A stretch of DNA of 64,000 nt, from assembly GCA_035772405.1 (NCBI GenBank), contig JAYKKM010000227.1:320001-384000 (forward strand). Direction: 5' to 3'. The DNA is from Chrysogorgia sp. JL179-B06 (taxonomy: Eukaryota; Cnidaria; Anthozoa; Scleralcyonacea; Chrysogorgiidae). A program made the translations under genes and the position numbers. This document shows, piece by piece, positions 44,863 through 55,290 of this stretch. Positions within the stretch are counted from its first letter, which is position 1. Each line of letters starts with the position of its first letter. The notes beneath the pieces are model-generated. The model was not told the origin of the DNA. It saw nothing but the letters and a program-made list of their open reading frames with translations, and ran no database searches.

Positions 44863-46200
44863 TCGACCGCAACCGCAAGAGTATTGGCGACCGTACACTT
44901 CGGATTCCGATCTCTCCCGATCGTAAGAACACGAAAGCAAATGAAATTAGATCTATTCAATGAGTATTCTGGACGCTATTGTGTCGGAAAACGGTGATAA
45001 GATTTATACATTATTGTAAGAGTGTTTTATCTGAGTTGGTCAAACTACATTCTTTATTGTATGATATCGATTCTTACTTCAACGACATGTATGGCTGTGC
45101 GTCGTTATTAAGAACGAGTGTAAATGACAAATTGCGAAGTGAAAAGGTGGTAAACTGCCAAGATTTTTAGTAACGAAACACTAACTTTCGAGCCTAGGCG
45201 TCCATCAGAGTATGACCTTTAAAATGTAAAGTAATACGACTGGAAAACGGGTCTTAGATAAAATAAGTAAGGTCATGGACATGGTTACTGATCGACGGTA
45301 AAAAAGGAAGCAAATTACTTACCATTTCGTTATGGAGGCCTTGACGAAACTACTTAAGGTTAGGATATCGCAGCGATAGAATATCCGAGAATAGTAAAAA
45401 AGTAGAATATTGCGTAGACAGTGTTTGTGATATACTGTATAGCAAAGTGAAAAGGTGGTGATTTTTAGCGTACATCGGCGCGCGTATTTCCGGCGTAAAT
45501 TACTTGTTTGTTGAATTAATTGTGCGAGTTAGAATGCTCCAGAAACACAGTCATATACCAAGAGCTTTTAAATTGGAGTATGTATATATTTGGAGTCTCG
45601 CTACCTTTCACTGCCTGTGGGCATAAATCGACAAATCATATTGATTCAATATGCCAACATGTCATATAAGACGACAAAATCATCAAGCGTTAAAGATTGG
45701 GCAGTGTACTATAGCAAGGCAGTTTTTTCGCTAAACTGCAGATTGCAAGTCTACGGTAGTATTAACTTGTTGCTCGCGCTCGTCGGACTGTTTTTATTGG
45801 ATTGAATAGCGATTGAGTGATGAACCAGGCGGGTAACGTGATGCCACAGGGAGCCGTAACGTCTATTAGTGAAGCGAGTTTAACAATAAAGTGGGTTTAT
45901 TTGTTATTTATATATATATTTATATATATAATTTCCGTCATGGAGCTCTTACCTCGACGCCATCTTATGGCCGAATGACTGATATTCCCTAGTTACGGTA
46001 TTTTTAAAAATGATATTTTATCAAAATATTTTTAGATGATGTCTTAAAAAATTATTTGGTGTTTTTAAATAGATGAAATATATTTAAAAAAAATAGATGA
46101 AATGTACTTTAACACACAATAAAAATTTTTTTTTTTGAAAACAAAATTTTATTTTTATTTTTTTATTAATCTAAATACATTTCCTTATTAATACAACTAA
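44863..46200. other. No recognised gene
   Basis: Small open frames (44979-45170, 45590-45805) without motifs; TATATATATTTATATATATA at about 45908-45928. Confidence 0.4.
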
Positions 46201-46204
46201 GTAA

Positions 46205-46700
46205 TTAATCATCAGTTATCATTATTGTTGTTATATATTTTAGCGGACAAAGAATTTCCCCGTCTACCGCTTCTAAATATAATTTATACATGGGTAGATT
46301 ACCCGAGGGAGAGTATATACAGTTTCGTAAAATATATTTTTGATTTGGAAAATTCTGTTGAAGAGTATAAAGATCATAGTGGAAATATACTGTTTTTTTT
46401 ATAGTGTTTAACATCTTTCTATTAAATACTTCTTCCTCCTTTACTTTTTCATCATCTTCATCACTACCCAAATTTGCCTTCAAACTATCTTCAATATCAG
46501 AATCACCATTATCCTGAATGGGTTTGAAGGGTTTGAAGTCATCGAAATTAAACTCTTTGGACGTATACGTATCCGTATCCCGTACACGTATCCCGTACGC
46601 GTATCGCTCTCCTTTTTCGTTGTAGTCCCATATGAGAGGGGAACCATATGAGGTTATGGAATGGGGTCCTTCATAGGAAGCTTCGTTCGTTTTTCTTCTT
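46205..46700 (-). CDS. Hypothetical acidic protein in the virus-like block
   Basis: The minus-strand frame ends at 46205 and can be followed upstream to about 46690. It reads SYEGPHSITSYGSPLIWDYN near 46670, KGERYAYGIRVRDTDTYT, DFKPFKPIQDNGDSDIEDS, then an acidic run (GSDEDDEKVKEEEVF), KTVYFHYDLYTLQQNFPNQK and LYLEAVDGEILCPLKYITTI. No Met starts this frame at its 5' end; a frame shift relative to the ATG at 46708 (MATKEEKRTK) is possible. The composition (an acidic linker between two compact parts) looks like a real protein, but I cannot name a family. It diverges from the gene at 46885. Confidence 0.45.
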
Positions 46701-46884
46701 TCGTAGCCATTTTTTTTTTCTTTCTTAAACTTCTTAAGTTTGTAGATATGTTTGGTTGTTGCAACGTTTTATATAAGCACGTATTGTTTAAATGAAAAAA
46801 TAATAATTTCAGCTTATTTATATGAAAGTTTTTTTTCATTTGTAAAAAAACCTAGGGTATAAAAAACTGATATCATAAAAAAAA

Positions 46885-47371
46885 TGTACAGTTATTTTGT
46901 TGAAGATGGGGTATATGCCACCGCAAAAGATTTGGTCATTTCAAATGCGTAACCCAGAAAATACTGAAAAATTGATAGAGGCAGCGAAATTAATACACAC
47001 TCCATGGAATTGTCTTAAATTAAATGAAATATCGTTTTTTGAATGTAGTCGTGAAATTGTAAAAGATAAAGAAATCGGGTATCTTCAAGGGGTTGTTTAT
47101 CTCAAAGAAGCAAGAGATGACATTTTTGATTGGCTTCCATATGGGGGAGAATCGTTCGTTCTTATGCTGATGATTTCTACCATTTTAAGGCTAGAATATA
47201 TGATCCGTCCACGTTATATCTAATGGAAAACGTTGGGGTAAAATAGGAAAACTATGGAGTATAGAAAGATCCCGTAAATCAGCTGATTATAATAACAAGC
47301 ATCGACAAAAACAAAAAGAAAAAAGAAAAAAAACTTTTAGAGTAAAGAAAGAAATTCATGTAAAAAAATAA
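46885..47371 (+). pseudogene. Hypothetical protein with Rep-like outline, frameshifted
   Basis: The frame 46897-47223 reads KIWSFQMRNPENTEKLIEAA, WNCLKLNEISFFECSREIV, KEIGYLQGVVYLKEARDDIF and DWLPYGGE. Coding then shifts frame near 47155 (RSYADDFYHFKARIYDP) and again near 47235 (IGKLWSIERSRKSADYNN), ending in a very basic tail at 47371. The order (W-x-FQ-like strand, hydrophobic strand, YLQGVVYL, then an aromatic helix and GK) recalls the N-terminal HUH domain of CRESS-type Rep proteins, whose motif II is HLQG-like; here the HUH histidines are not evident, so I treat this as a weak inference. Two frameshifts suggest decay or sequencing error. The start may be at 46885 or 46897. Confidence 0.4.
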
Positions 47372-47405
47372 CAATGATTCACATGTTTTATTATAAAAAA
47401 TAAAT

Positions 47406-47691
47406 TTATACAAGAGAAGGAATTATTATGTCTTTGTCAGTTTTTATAAACTTAACATTTTTATGCAAAACATGAGGAACATCTTTCTCTGATAATATTT
47501 TTATTGTTTTTCCAGATTCTCCATGATTGATAACTTTCAGGGTTACTTCATACGGGTGTTGTTTCACACCATTTGTTTTTATTACAGAACATTGTTTTGT
47601 TTCTAATATTGTAACAGGTTTGCAATCCTCCACAAAATATATATATTCAAGATATTCTTTATAAAGAATATCCTGAATTTATTCACATATT
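47406..47691 (-). CDS. Hypothetical 85-95-residue protein
   Basis: An open frame from about 47691 to 47406. It contains YIYFVEDCKPVTILETKQC, HPYEVTLKVINHGESGKTIK and KNVKFIKTDKDIIIPSLV, with an alternating-hydrophobic (beta) character throughout. No Met near the 5' end of the frame; a stop bounds it upstream, so the first exon or start is uncertain. Family unknown. It sits convergent with the frameshifted gene at 46885-47371 (35 bases apart). Confidence 0.4.
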
Positions 47692-47980
47692 CACAAATTT
47701 ATTTATTCACATGATAAATAGCGCTGAAAAGTATTTTTGGATCTGTCAAAAAAAGGTTATACTATTAACACATATACTACAATAATGTAATATGGACATT
47801 GTTTTTTTCAGTAATGATAAAGTTGTTTTTTTAAACATCTATATATATATATAATATTATATATTTGTCTCAGAAAAGATATATTTAAAAAAAAAATCAA
47901 AAACAGATATAACAGTATAAATAGATGGGTTTTCGTTTTTTATAAAGCATTGCTTGTCGTACTTCAGTTAACAAAAAAAA

Positions 47981-48127
47981 ATGAAGTGTAGGAGTTGTAT
48001 AAAAAAATCGAAACGAAAAATAAAAATAAAAAGAATACGAAAACGACGACGTTCTAAAAAAAAAATTCAAAAAGAAAGGGATATCACCAAAAAAGATCAT
48101 GAGTTTTATGAATTTTGGAAATGGTAG
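47981..48127 (+). CDS. Tiny, extremely basic protein (48 residues)
   Basis: ATG to TAG at 48125-48127. It begins MKCRSCIKKSKRKIKIKRI and continues through RKRRRSKKK to an acidic/aromatic end (HEFYEFWKW). About half the residues are Lys or Arg, and a CxxC opens the protein. This is the profile of a DNA-condensing core peptide of a dsDNA virus (compare the small basic core peptides of adenovirus-like agents), inferred from composition only. It lies back to back in a dense, alternating-strand array. Confidence 0.4.
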   Translation: MKCRSCIKKSKRKIKIKRIRKRRRSKKKIQKERDITKKDHEFYEFWKW

Positions 48128-48135
48128 ACGATGTA

Positions 48136-48354
48136 TTAAAAATATTTTTTATTAATCCAAATAAGTTTTTTCCATCTTTGTATTCTATCATCACATTCAC
48201 ATAGATCAACTATTTTACTATAGATAAGTCGTCCGTAATTATTTTTACAAAAAAAACAATAATGATGGTTTACAAAACATTCTTTACATCTGTAATGCAT
48301 GAAAAAATGATAGAAGGAATTCACTTCACAACAACAGAAACTGCAATATACCAT
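48136..48354 (-). CDS. Small Cys-rich (zinc-ribbon/RING-like) protein, 72 residues
   Basis: I choose the ATG at 48354 (MVYCSFCCCEVNSFYHFF); upstream in-frame codons to 48444 look non-coding. Cys/His order: CSFCCC, then HYRCKECFVNHHYCFFC, then LCEC. This gives C-x2-C ... C-x2-C ... H-H ... C-x2-C, consistent with one or two zinc sites, RING- or ribbon-like. It stops 9 bases from the end of the basic peptide gene at 48127. Function unknown. Confidence 0.45.
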   Translation of the reverse strand: MVYCSFCCCEVNSFYHFFMHYRCKECFVNHHYCFFCKNNYGRLIYSKIVDLCECDDRIQRWKKLIWINKKYF

Positions 48355-48481
48355 CTTGACAACTTTTTTTTGGACGTTTTGTGAAAATTTGATAGTTTGC
48401 AACCCATTTTTATAGATTTTTGGACTATAAAAGCAGGGTATCAAATATATTTTCGATTATTTTCAACTGTGGTTGCGATCA

Positions 48482-48628
48482 ATGATTGATTTTGGAGAAG
48501 GTGAATCTTATGATTATCTTACACTGTATTATCATGCTGAACCCATACAATTAGTAAACTACGAACCTGTGGTTCCCTCGTGTTTAAGATATGGATATTA
48601 CTTAAGACAAGATGGCGGAAGGTTGTGA
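48482..48628 (+). CDS. Truncated ORF at the edge of the virus-like block
   Basis: MIDFGEGESYDYLTLYYHAE followed by PIQLVNYEPVVPSCLRYGYY, then RQDGGRL and a stop. The last residues come from the AAGATGGCGG sequence that starts the adjacent non-LTR element (about 48611), so the original protein was probably longer and cut by that insertion. It diverges from the Cys-rich gene. Function unknown. Confidence 0.35.
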   Translation: MIDFGEGESYDYLTLYYHAEPIQLVNYEPVVPSCLRYGYYLRQDGGRL

Positions 48629-49811
48629 CCTCGTGAGCTCCTCATGTGAAGCCACTTTGTTGCCACAAAGTGAAACATCCTCAAGGAATAACACATTCAC
48701 GATATGTGAAACCGACAGCCAACCTGAGAATCCTTCAATCGAAGTCTATAAGAGCTACGGAGACATTTAGAGAGGGACGTAATAAGCTATTAAAGAGGGA
48801 CGTAATAAGCTGCCGCAAGTCGACCACGTGGAGTCTATATCAATAAAACCAAATTCTGATCTATCTCCCCTTCTTGGAAGGGACCTGTCTTTGTTGAAGT
48901 CCCAAGAATTAAAAGTAGAGCTGGGGAAAAGAGGTCTAAAGATATCTGGAAACAAATCCACCCTGGTCGAACGACTTAAAACCGCCATTGACAAACCCGA
49001 AGCCGGAGTCATTATGAATCTCGAAGGCGAAGTCGAACTTGACGACTTGTATCCACCGAAGATAGATGACGACGCAAGCATTTCGGGAGCATCGAACACA
49101 GATATGAACAACAAAAATGTCCAAGAACTTGACATATATTCGTTTATCGAAAGAAAAATGAAAGAAATATGCCACAGCGAAATGGAAAATATTAAAGATG
49201 AAATCTGCCAAAGCCTTCACATCAAGCCTCAAGCTCCAATACATGATGATGAAGAGATAATATTGTCACTTCAAACTGAGAACAATCAACTAAAATCAAG
49301 ACTTGAACAATTAGAATCATGCTATTGCAACCTCAAACAAGAGGCAAGAATAATTACAGAAGAAAAAAATAGTCTTATCACTGCACTACGATTGTTGAAC
49401 AATGAACACCCAAAACCTAAAGAAAACCAAGATCCTGGACAAGAAAAGAAAACCAAAGAACCAAAGAATCCAACACAACGGTTAATGGGGAAGAAGAAAA
49501 TAGTCTAAATGTTCCAAGCTCGAAGACTGAAGCACGACGACACAACAACAACAAACCAGGTGATGCTGATAAGTTGAAATCTCAGAGGGCAAAGGAAAAT
49601 CAACACAAGCCTCCGTCTACCCAATCCAAGCCACTACCAACTACAGTGATTATTGGGGATTCCATGATCAAAAAGGTCCAAGGATGGAACATTGGCAAGC
49701 GAGTTAAACGCAAGGTGATTGTGAAATCTTTTTCAGGTGCCAGTTCATCCGACATGAAACACTACCTCAAACCAACCATTGAGAGAAAACCGGAACCATT
49801 TGAAATAGTAT
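48611..49811 (+). pseudogene. Non-LTR element 5' end and ORF1: SAP domain, coiled coil, SGNH-esterase N-half
   Basis: Starts with AAGATGGCGGAAGG, a typical non-LTR 5' end. ORF1 (48828-49508) begins MESISIKPNSDLSPLLG. Residues 23-55 (LKSQELKVELGKRGLKISGN ... ERLK) form a SAP DNA-binding domain, and residues 140-190 a coiled coil. After a frameshift near 49470 the text continues as TTVIIGDSMIKKVQGWNIGK (block I of an SGNH/GDSL esterase) and VKSFSGASSSDMKHYLKP, up to KPEPFEIV at about 49811. ORF1 proteins with an esterase domain are known in CR1/L2-group elements. The rest of the esterase is found on the opposite strand (next entry). Confidence 0.7.
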
Positions 49812-50430
49812 GGTCAAGACGTGTCTCGTTTACAGCTAGAATATCAACAGCTTTGTCAAGCATATAAATTCTAAGTTGATCAATATGCTTATACAAACTA
49901 ACCAGGTTAATGGAGGCTATCTTGAAACCCCTGGTATTAGGAATACCAAAGGATGGTAGTGACATATGATGGGATTCATATGTATTATGGGTGTGAGTTT
50001 CTGAAATCACTGGATGATCTAGGTTAGTATTATTTTCCACCCTGTTGAGGTTGGCATGAGATCAAGCAAACATACCTAAACAATTAACATAATTATTACA
50101 CATAATGTTATTACCTGTTTCATTAAGGTGCAGACCACTATTGTTTAGATTGTTACCTCTAATGTTTTTAAGTTCAATCAATTGCCAACCATTTTCTTTA
50201 CATGACTTCTTCAGTCTCTTGTTGACATCTTTCACTGCCTCATTCAGCTGGTCTTTGTCATTTCTCGTAATTAGCTCAGAGATGATGACGCTTGTGTTGC
50301 TCTTGTTCTCAATCTGATTTGCAAGGTCAACTATGTTCTCAACAACCTTTGCTGGTTCAGAATGACGAAGATCGTTGGTCCCAATATGAAGAACAACTTG
50401 ATGAAGAACAATATGAAGGTGTACAACCCT
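49812..50430 (-). pseudogene. Inverted continuation: SGNH C-half and start of ORF2 endonuclease
   Basis: Read on the minus strand from about 50425: VVLHIGTNDLRHSEPAKVV (SGNH block III, GxND), VIISELITRNDKDQLNEA, then NNSGLHLNETG near 50130 (D/N-x-LH block with the catalytic His). From 50040 comes ORF2: RGFKIASINLVSLYKHIDQL and KAVDILAVNETRLDHTIS, the first strands of an APE-type endonuclease (the NET motif). The join KPEPFEIV | VLHIGTND across 49811 is exact for the protein order, so this segment is an inverted continuation of 48611-49811. ORF2 stops after about 50 residues at the break. Confidence 0.7.
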
Positions 50431-51640
50431 GTTTTATTTTTTTGACAAAATCCTACCCCATCGTAACCACCGTATTTTTTCAAAAACGGCATAGTGTCAG
50501 AATCGAGGATATTTTTAAAAACGTTTTCACATATGATATAATTTTATTTTTTTACACTATTTCATGCGCATGCGCATTTGTCTCCATTCTTACATTATTT
50601 CAACCCCATATTATTGATTTGAGCGTCATTTATGGCTAAGATGGTGGAGGGGTCACAGCTCCGTAACGCACTGTTTCTTTATTATATTTTATTTTTATTT
50701 CACTTTGTGTCTCGACACACATTCTGTTTTTTTATTTTACACTTTTTCATTTCATTTTTTTAATAAAATTATTAATAAAGAAACATACGTGCGTTACGAA
50801 GACAATAATGGGGGTCGTACTGTTGTACGATCATGCCATACTATGTGTTACCTATTCACCCATAATCTGTCTACACGATAATCGAGGATATCCCAAACGA
50901 TTATGCGATGACGACACACGACTATGGATTAAACCTATGGATCATGATGATGTAATGGGTATTTATGGTTATGTTATCACGTGTTTCTTATACGTGCAAC
51001 AGTTAAAGGCACTCCGCAGCGCTTTTGAAGCATGCGCAGAACAGCCACATTTTGAAAAAATTTGGGAATTTTTTCAAAATTATCAAAATGGCGTCGCAAG
51101 TTCGGATTGAATATATTTTGTGGTTGAAAGCTTAATTCTCGTGTTCGAATGGTAATTAGTGCAGTCTAAAATATGGAAAGTGGCGAAGGGCAAAACAAAG
51201 ACAATTTCCGTCTACCAGATCAACCAATACGCGGATCAGGTGGGAAAAGAGAAGGCTCTGGAAGGAAGAGATCGCATAGAAGTATACGATGAGTGGGTAA
51301 GAGTAAGGGAAAACCAATTCGGACTTCGCAACGAATCTCTTGGAATGCATGAAAATCAACATCAATAGCGCTTCTCCGTCGAGCGTTGTGGACCATCAAA
51401 GCCAAAGGTGCCATTAAAAGTATCGTTCTAAAAATATTTAATTTCTTATTACAGAATCATACCTGCTCCAACGAAATAATAATTCTAAAACTTGTTCTAT
51501 AGGATTGATACTCCAGCGTCCACTATTTGATATTTCTGTCCAAAAGTAATGTCTACACCACACAGAGTGAACGTACGAAATGAGCTGTTTCCTGGTAAAT
51601 ATATCATATAAACAATCACTATCTGCAGTGTACTCTTTAA
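50431..51640. other. No recognised gene
   Basis: Another AAGATGGTGGAGGGG at 50638 resembles a non-LTR 5' end. The open frame 50808-51110 (100 codons, plus; MGVVLLYDHAILCVTYSP...) is uninterrupted but unrecognised. 51156-51368 holds overlapping frames on both strands. Confidence 0.35.
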
Positions 51641-51652
51641 TAATCTTTATTA

Positions 51653-52505
51653 GCATATGCCAAAACAGTGAATAGTGCTTTTCGTGCAATCTGATTGGTT
51701 CCTCTAGCTCGGGATATCCTGCACTATTCACTGTTTCGCAAAACAAGATGGTGTCCTTCTCTTGAACGACTTTTCTTTTTACGTAATGCAAGAAAATGGT
51801 AAAAGCAGGAAGGTAGAAAACAATTACTGTATGCAGGGAAATTATTTTACGTAATATTTATGAAAAAGAAGTTGCAAAAAGAGAATAGAAAGTGCTCAAA
51901 AACCCGCAGAACAACGAAATAAATGGACTGTTGATCGATATTCTCCTTTATATAGTTTATGAGACAATTTGAATTGCCTTTCATATAGAATTTAATAACA
52001 TTTACAAACATTAAAAATCATTTCAGTTACAACAAAAACCAAGCAAAACTTAAAGAATAATAGTACGGTATCGGCCGTAAAGATTACCGCGATACACTGC
52101 CAAATAAAGAAACTGGCGAGTATAAATGAACTGAATACTAAACAAATGACCTGGTTATGACCAGGGAAACATACTACCGATTTTATAACAGTAAACACCC
52201 ACAGAAATTATTTGTAAATTAAAGGAAATTCAACGACTACACACATGAAACATTGACACTGCACTGACATCGAAATAAAAACGTTTATATAACTCATCTT
52301 TTGCAAATAACAACTCGTTTACTCACCCAGAATTCATTAGCTATCCTTTGTCCTAAGGTTTTCTTATTTACATTATTAAAAGGCTAAAATCCAGTGGTCT
52401 TTTGCCTTACTGTGATCCAACTTCGAAACGAGCTGTGAAAGGTTTTCAAAATGACCGGGCTGTCAGCTTGTCAAAACTGATAAACAACTCCATATATGGA
52501 GTTGC
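51653..52505 (-). mobile_element. Non-autonomous element, copy 2 (inverted relative to 5.9-6.9 kb)
   Basis: TTAGCATATGCCAAAACAGTGAATAGTGC at 51652 equals the end of copy 1, and 51780-52500 matches copy 1 in reverse, up to CAGTTTTGATAAACAACTCC/GGAGTTGTTTATCAG. The far TIR is replaced by a hairpin (52525-52677). Confidence 0.65.
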
Positions 52506-52524
52506 CAGCTGTGGTGTTCAAGTT

Positions 52525-52677
52525 ATATATGAACAACGAGAGCGAGTGTTTCACCGGGATATCCAAACACGAGAAAACAATGTATGAAAACACGAGCGCG
52601 AAGCGCGAGTGTTTTTGTTAATTGTTTTCGAGTGTTTGGATATCCTGGTGGGACACGAGCTCGAGTTGTTCATATAG
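52525..52677. repeat. Fold-back hairpin, arms about 65 bp
   Basis: The arms TATATGAACAAC...CGAGTGT-CACC-GGATATCCAAACAC-GAAAACAAT and their complement close on AAACACGAGCGCGAAGCGCGAGTGTTTTT. Confidence 0.8.
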
Positions 52678-52759
52678 CATCTCAATTGAACACAATAGTA
52701 ATTAGTTATAATTTAAATTGCAGTTTACAATTTTGAAGATTATTTGCATGCGTAATTAA

Positions 52760-52793
52760 GATATTAGATGAACAACGTTGTTCATCTAATATC
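52760..52793. repeat. Perfect 34-bp palindrome
   Basis: GATATTAGATGAACAAC followed at once by its exact reverse complement. It shares GAACAAC with the arm of the hairpin just upstream. Confidence 0.85.
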
Positions 52794-52915
52794 CAGGTCA
52801 CGCGTATTGTGTTGGCATGGTTCACCGGGGTATCCAACCGCAATCACCTGATTAATTCGCCTACTCTGATTGGTTAATTAACTCATGAATTATTCATGAA
52901 TTTGAGATGATGACA

Positions 52916-55290
52916 TGAACATTGAATTTAATGCTACAACCTGCCAAGAGGAAGACATAGATGTTAGCATAACATCTATAAATGACATTGAAACTAACAT
53001 CCCAGCCCATTGTCTCGAATCTGTCGAAGGTTTATGTCCCCCCAAAGTATTTCTGCAACCCAATTGTAACCACAGACAAGAAATTTATCTGCAGTGTCAC
53101 AAAGTTGAAAGAGTTCTTTCAGTTCTGTAGTGAAAGTGATTGTGCAATGCCTCTCACTGAAGTGAATGAGAAATGGATTGGATGCACCTTAGAAATCAAG
53201 TGGAAATGTGAAAATGGTCATTGTGGAGAATGGGTTTCAAGTCATACAGTCGATCGGATCTACTGTCATAATCTCCTGGCAGCTGCATCTCTTTTGTTCT
53301 CAGGGAATAATTTTACTAAGCTATCTCTTTTTTCAAAATGTTTGAATTTGGCTTGGATGGGTGAAACAACATATTTAAACAATCAGAAGTTGTATATCGC
53401 ACCAGTTGTCCAAACATGGTAGGGTAAAATGCAAAAAGAAATGTTTGATGCTCTTGGTGATGCACCAGTTTCAGTTTGTGGTGATGGTCAAATGGACTCG
53501 CCAGGTCATTGTGCAAAGATGTGTGCATACTCGCTTATGCACACATCATTGGACTACATTCTCCATTTCGAAGTTGTTGACGTCCGCCATGCCCAAATGA
53601 AAAGCAGTGTCATGGAGAAGGTTGGATGTCAAAGAGCCCTTGATGCTGTCAAGCAGAAGTTGAATGTCGTGGAAGTTGTAACAGACGCTTGTTCACAAAT
53701 AATTAAGTTGTTAGGTAAACAGAAACTCAAACATTTCCATAATGACATGCCATTTGTGTACTGTTTAATATAACTGTTTGTGGTAAACTGATATTTATCC
53801 CCATATATTTCTTTTTGATTCAGATTCTAATCCTCAATATGAAGGAATTACTCACCAACTTGATGTTTGGCATAAGAGTAACAAGTTAAACAAAAAGTTG
53901 AATAAGGTACAGTTACTTACTATAAAATTGTAGGGTTTTGTTTTAGAAAAAAATCACATAGATGACTGTATACTGTAGTGTATATTGGATCTTACAGTAA
54001 GTATTACCATTATAAAGGTAAAAGGAACAATTTAAATATAAATCTATGATTTTAAATGTGTATACATCACGTAGTTGATTAATTTAGTTTTTCTTAGAGC
54101 AAATAAATTATTAACAACATGTACTATAATTATTAAATTTTTAGGCTTCTAAGATGAGAGGAAACCTTGTGTTGTAAAGTGGGTTGCAGCCATCAGAAAC
54201 CACTTTTGGCATTGTGCAAAAGAATGCAAAGATTATAAACATTTCCTACTGCATGATGAAATTGATCATTTCAAAATTCAAAGTATCATTTGTGAACAAA
54301 TTCAAAGTATTATTTGTGAACAAATTCAAAGTATTATTTGATTTTTCTGAATTTCAAAATATGCTGTAGATAGTCTAGATTATTTTCTTTCAAATATGAA
54401 TATGCAAGCACTAGCAGTACTAGTTGTGCTTGTCTTGCACAACCTCATATGCCACTGAACACATGACAGTAAGTACAACTCTTGCTTGTTATATAGAATA
54501 TGTGGATTAATGTGCTTAAGCATTGTGCAAACGAGCACAAGTGGTATAATGGGGAATGCTCACATGGTCCTCTGGAAGATCTCACAAGCAAGGAGTGGCT
54601 CCAACCAGATTCTGCACCAATGCAAGCTCTACGAGAGATTGTCCTGGACAAGGGGTTTTTAAAGAGTTTGCCCTATTATGTAAAATTCAAGTAAATAAAA
54701 CATTTATTTTTATTGAACAGTAAACTTCATATACTGTAATTGTAGTATAAAAATATGTTCTGACTAAGGCATAATTGTATTGAAACTTTTCTATTTTGCT
54801 AGACACACAGGAAAGCTTGAATCCTATCATAGTCATAGACTTATGTATGCTCTAAAAAGATGTTCATTCTTGTAAGTAATTGCACTATTCATATACCATC
54901 ATTAAACATTTCAAAAATATTTAAAAATCATTAATGTTATAATAATAATAAAAAACTTTCAGATATGAAGGAACAATTACCCGAAGTTTGTTGGCTGTAT
55001 TTGACCACAACCACCACCTGCATCAACAGCAAACAAGAAACAAAAATAATGAGCTGATTTTTACCAAGCGTTGGAGCAAACGAGGCCAAAGGTGGAAAGT
55101 TGTGGTAGTTCAAGAAAACAAAAACTACTCCTACCTGCCATACCTCTGTTCATTAGTGCTCAAAGCCAGGGAACATGGATCACAGCCCTTCGTTCACCCT
55201 TACAACCATAAAAGTGTGGCACCTAATATTGCCAAATTACCTGGTCCATCTACTAAGGACCTTGTAAAAGAGCACCAGACACGGTTTTAA
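52916..55290 (+). pseudogene. Kolobok transposase, second subgroup (no THAP part, several lesions)
   Basis: Recognisable blocks in order: IETNIPAHCLESVEGLCPPK, then after a frameshift at a C6 run (53038-53043) KEFFQFCSESDCAMPL, KWKCENGHCGEWVSS and AAASLLFSGNNFTKLSLFSK. There is an in-frame TAG at about 53420 (Trp-stop), then SVCGDGQMDSPGHCAKMCAY (first catalytic Asp), VEVVTDACSQIIKLLG, exon 53824-53906 with THQLDVWHKSNKL (the DxWH block), AAIRNHFWHCAKECKDY from 54175 after another frameshift, HCANEHKWYNGECSHGPLED, exon 54803-54871 with HTGKLESYHSHRLMYALKR (catalytic Glu) and a last exon, 54963-55290. A 24-bp unit is tandemly triplicated at 54277-54345 inside the gene. No THAP exon is visible upstream. 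Clearly dead. Confidence 0.85.

Noticed and set aside
44746..44963. Overlapping open frames on both strands
   Set aside because: Produced by the 12-bp GGTTGCGGTTCG minisatellite.
48611..50430. Simple twin-priming explanation for the non-LTR inversion
   Set aside because: Twin priming leaves the 3' end of the element in place; here ORF2 stops after about 50 residues and no 3' end is present.
52402..52587. KLINNSxYG string resembling a B-family DNA polymerase motif (also near 6030 on the minus strand)
   Set aside because: Only this short string fits, within a non-autonomous repeat present twice; no exonuclease or catalytic D-x-D motifs are nearby. At best a captured fragment.
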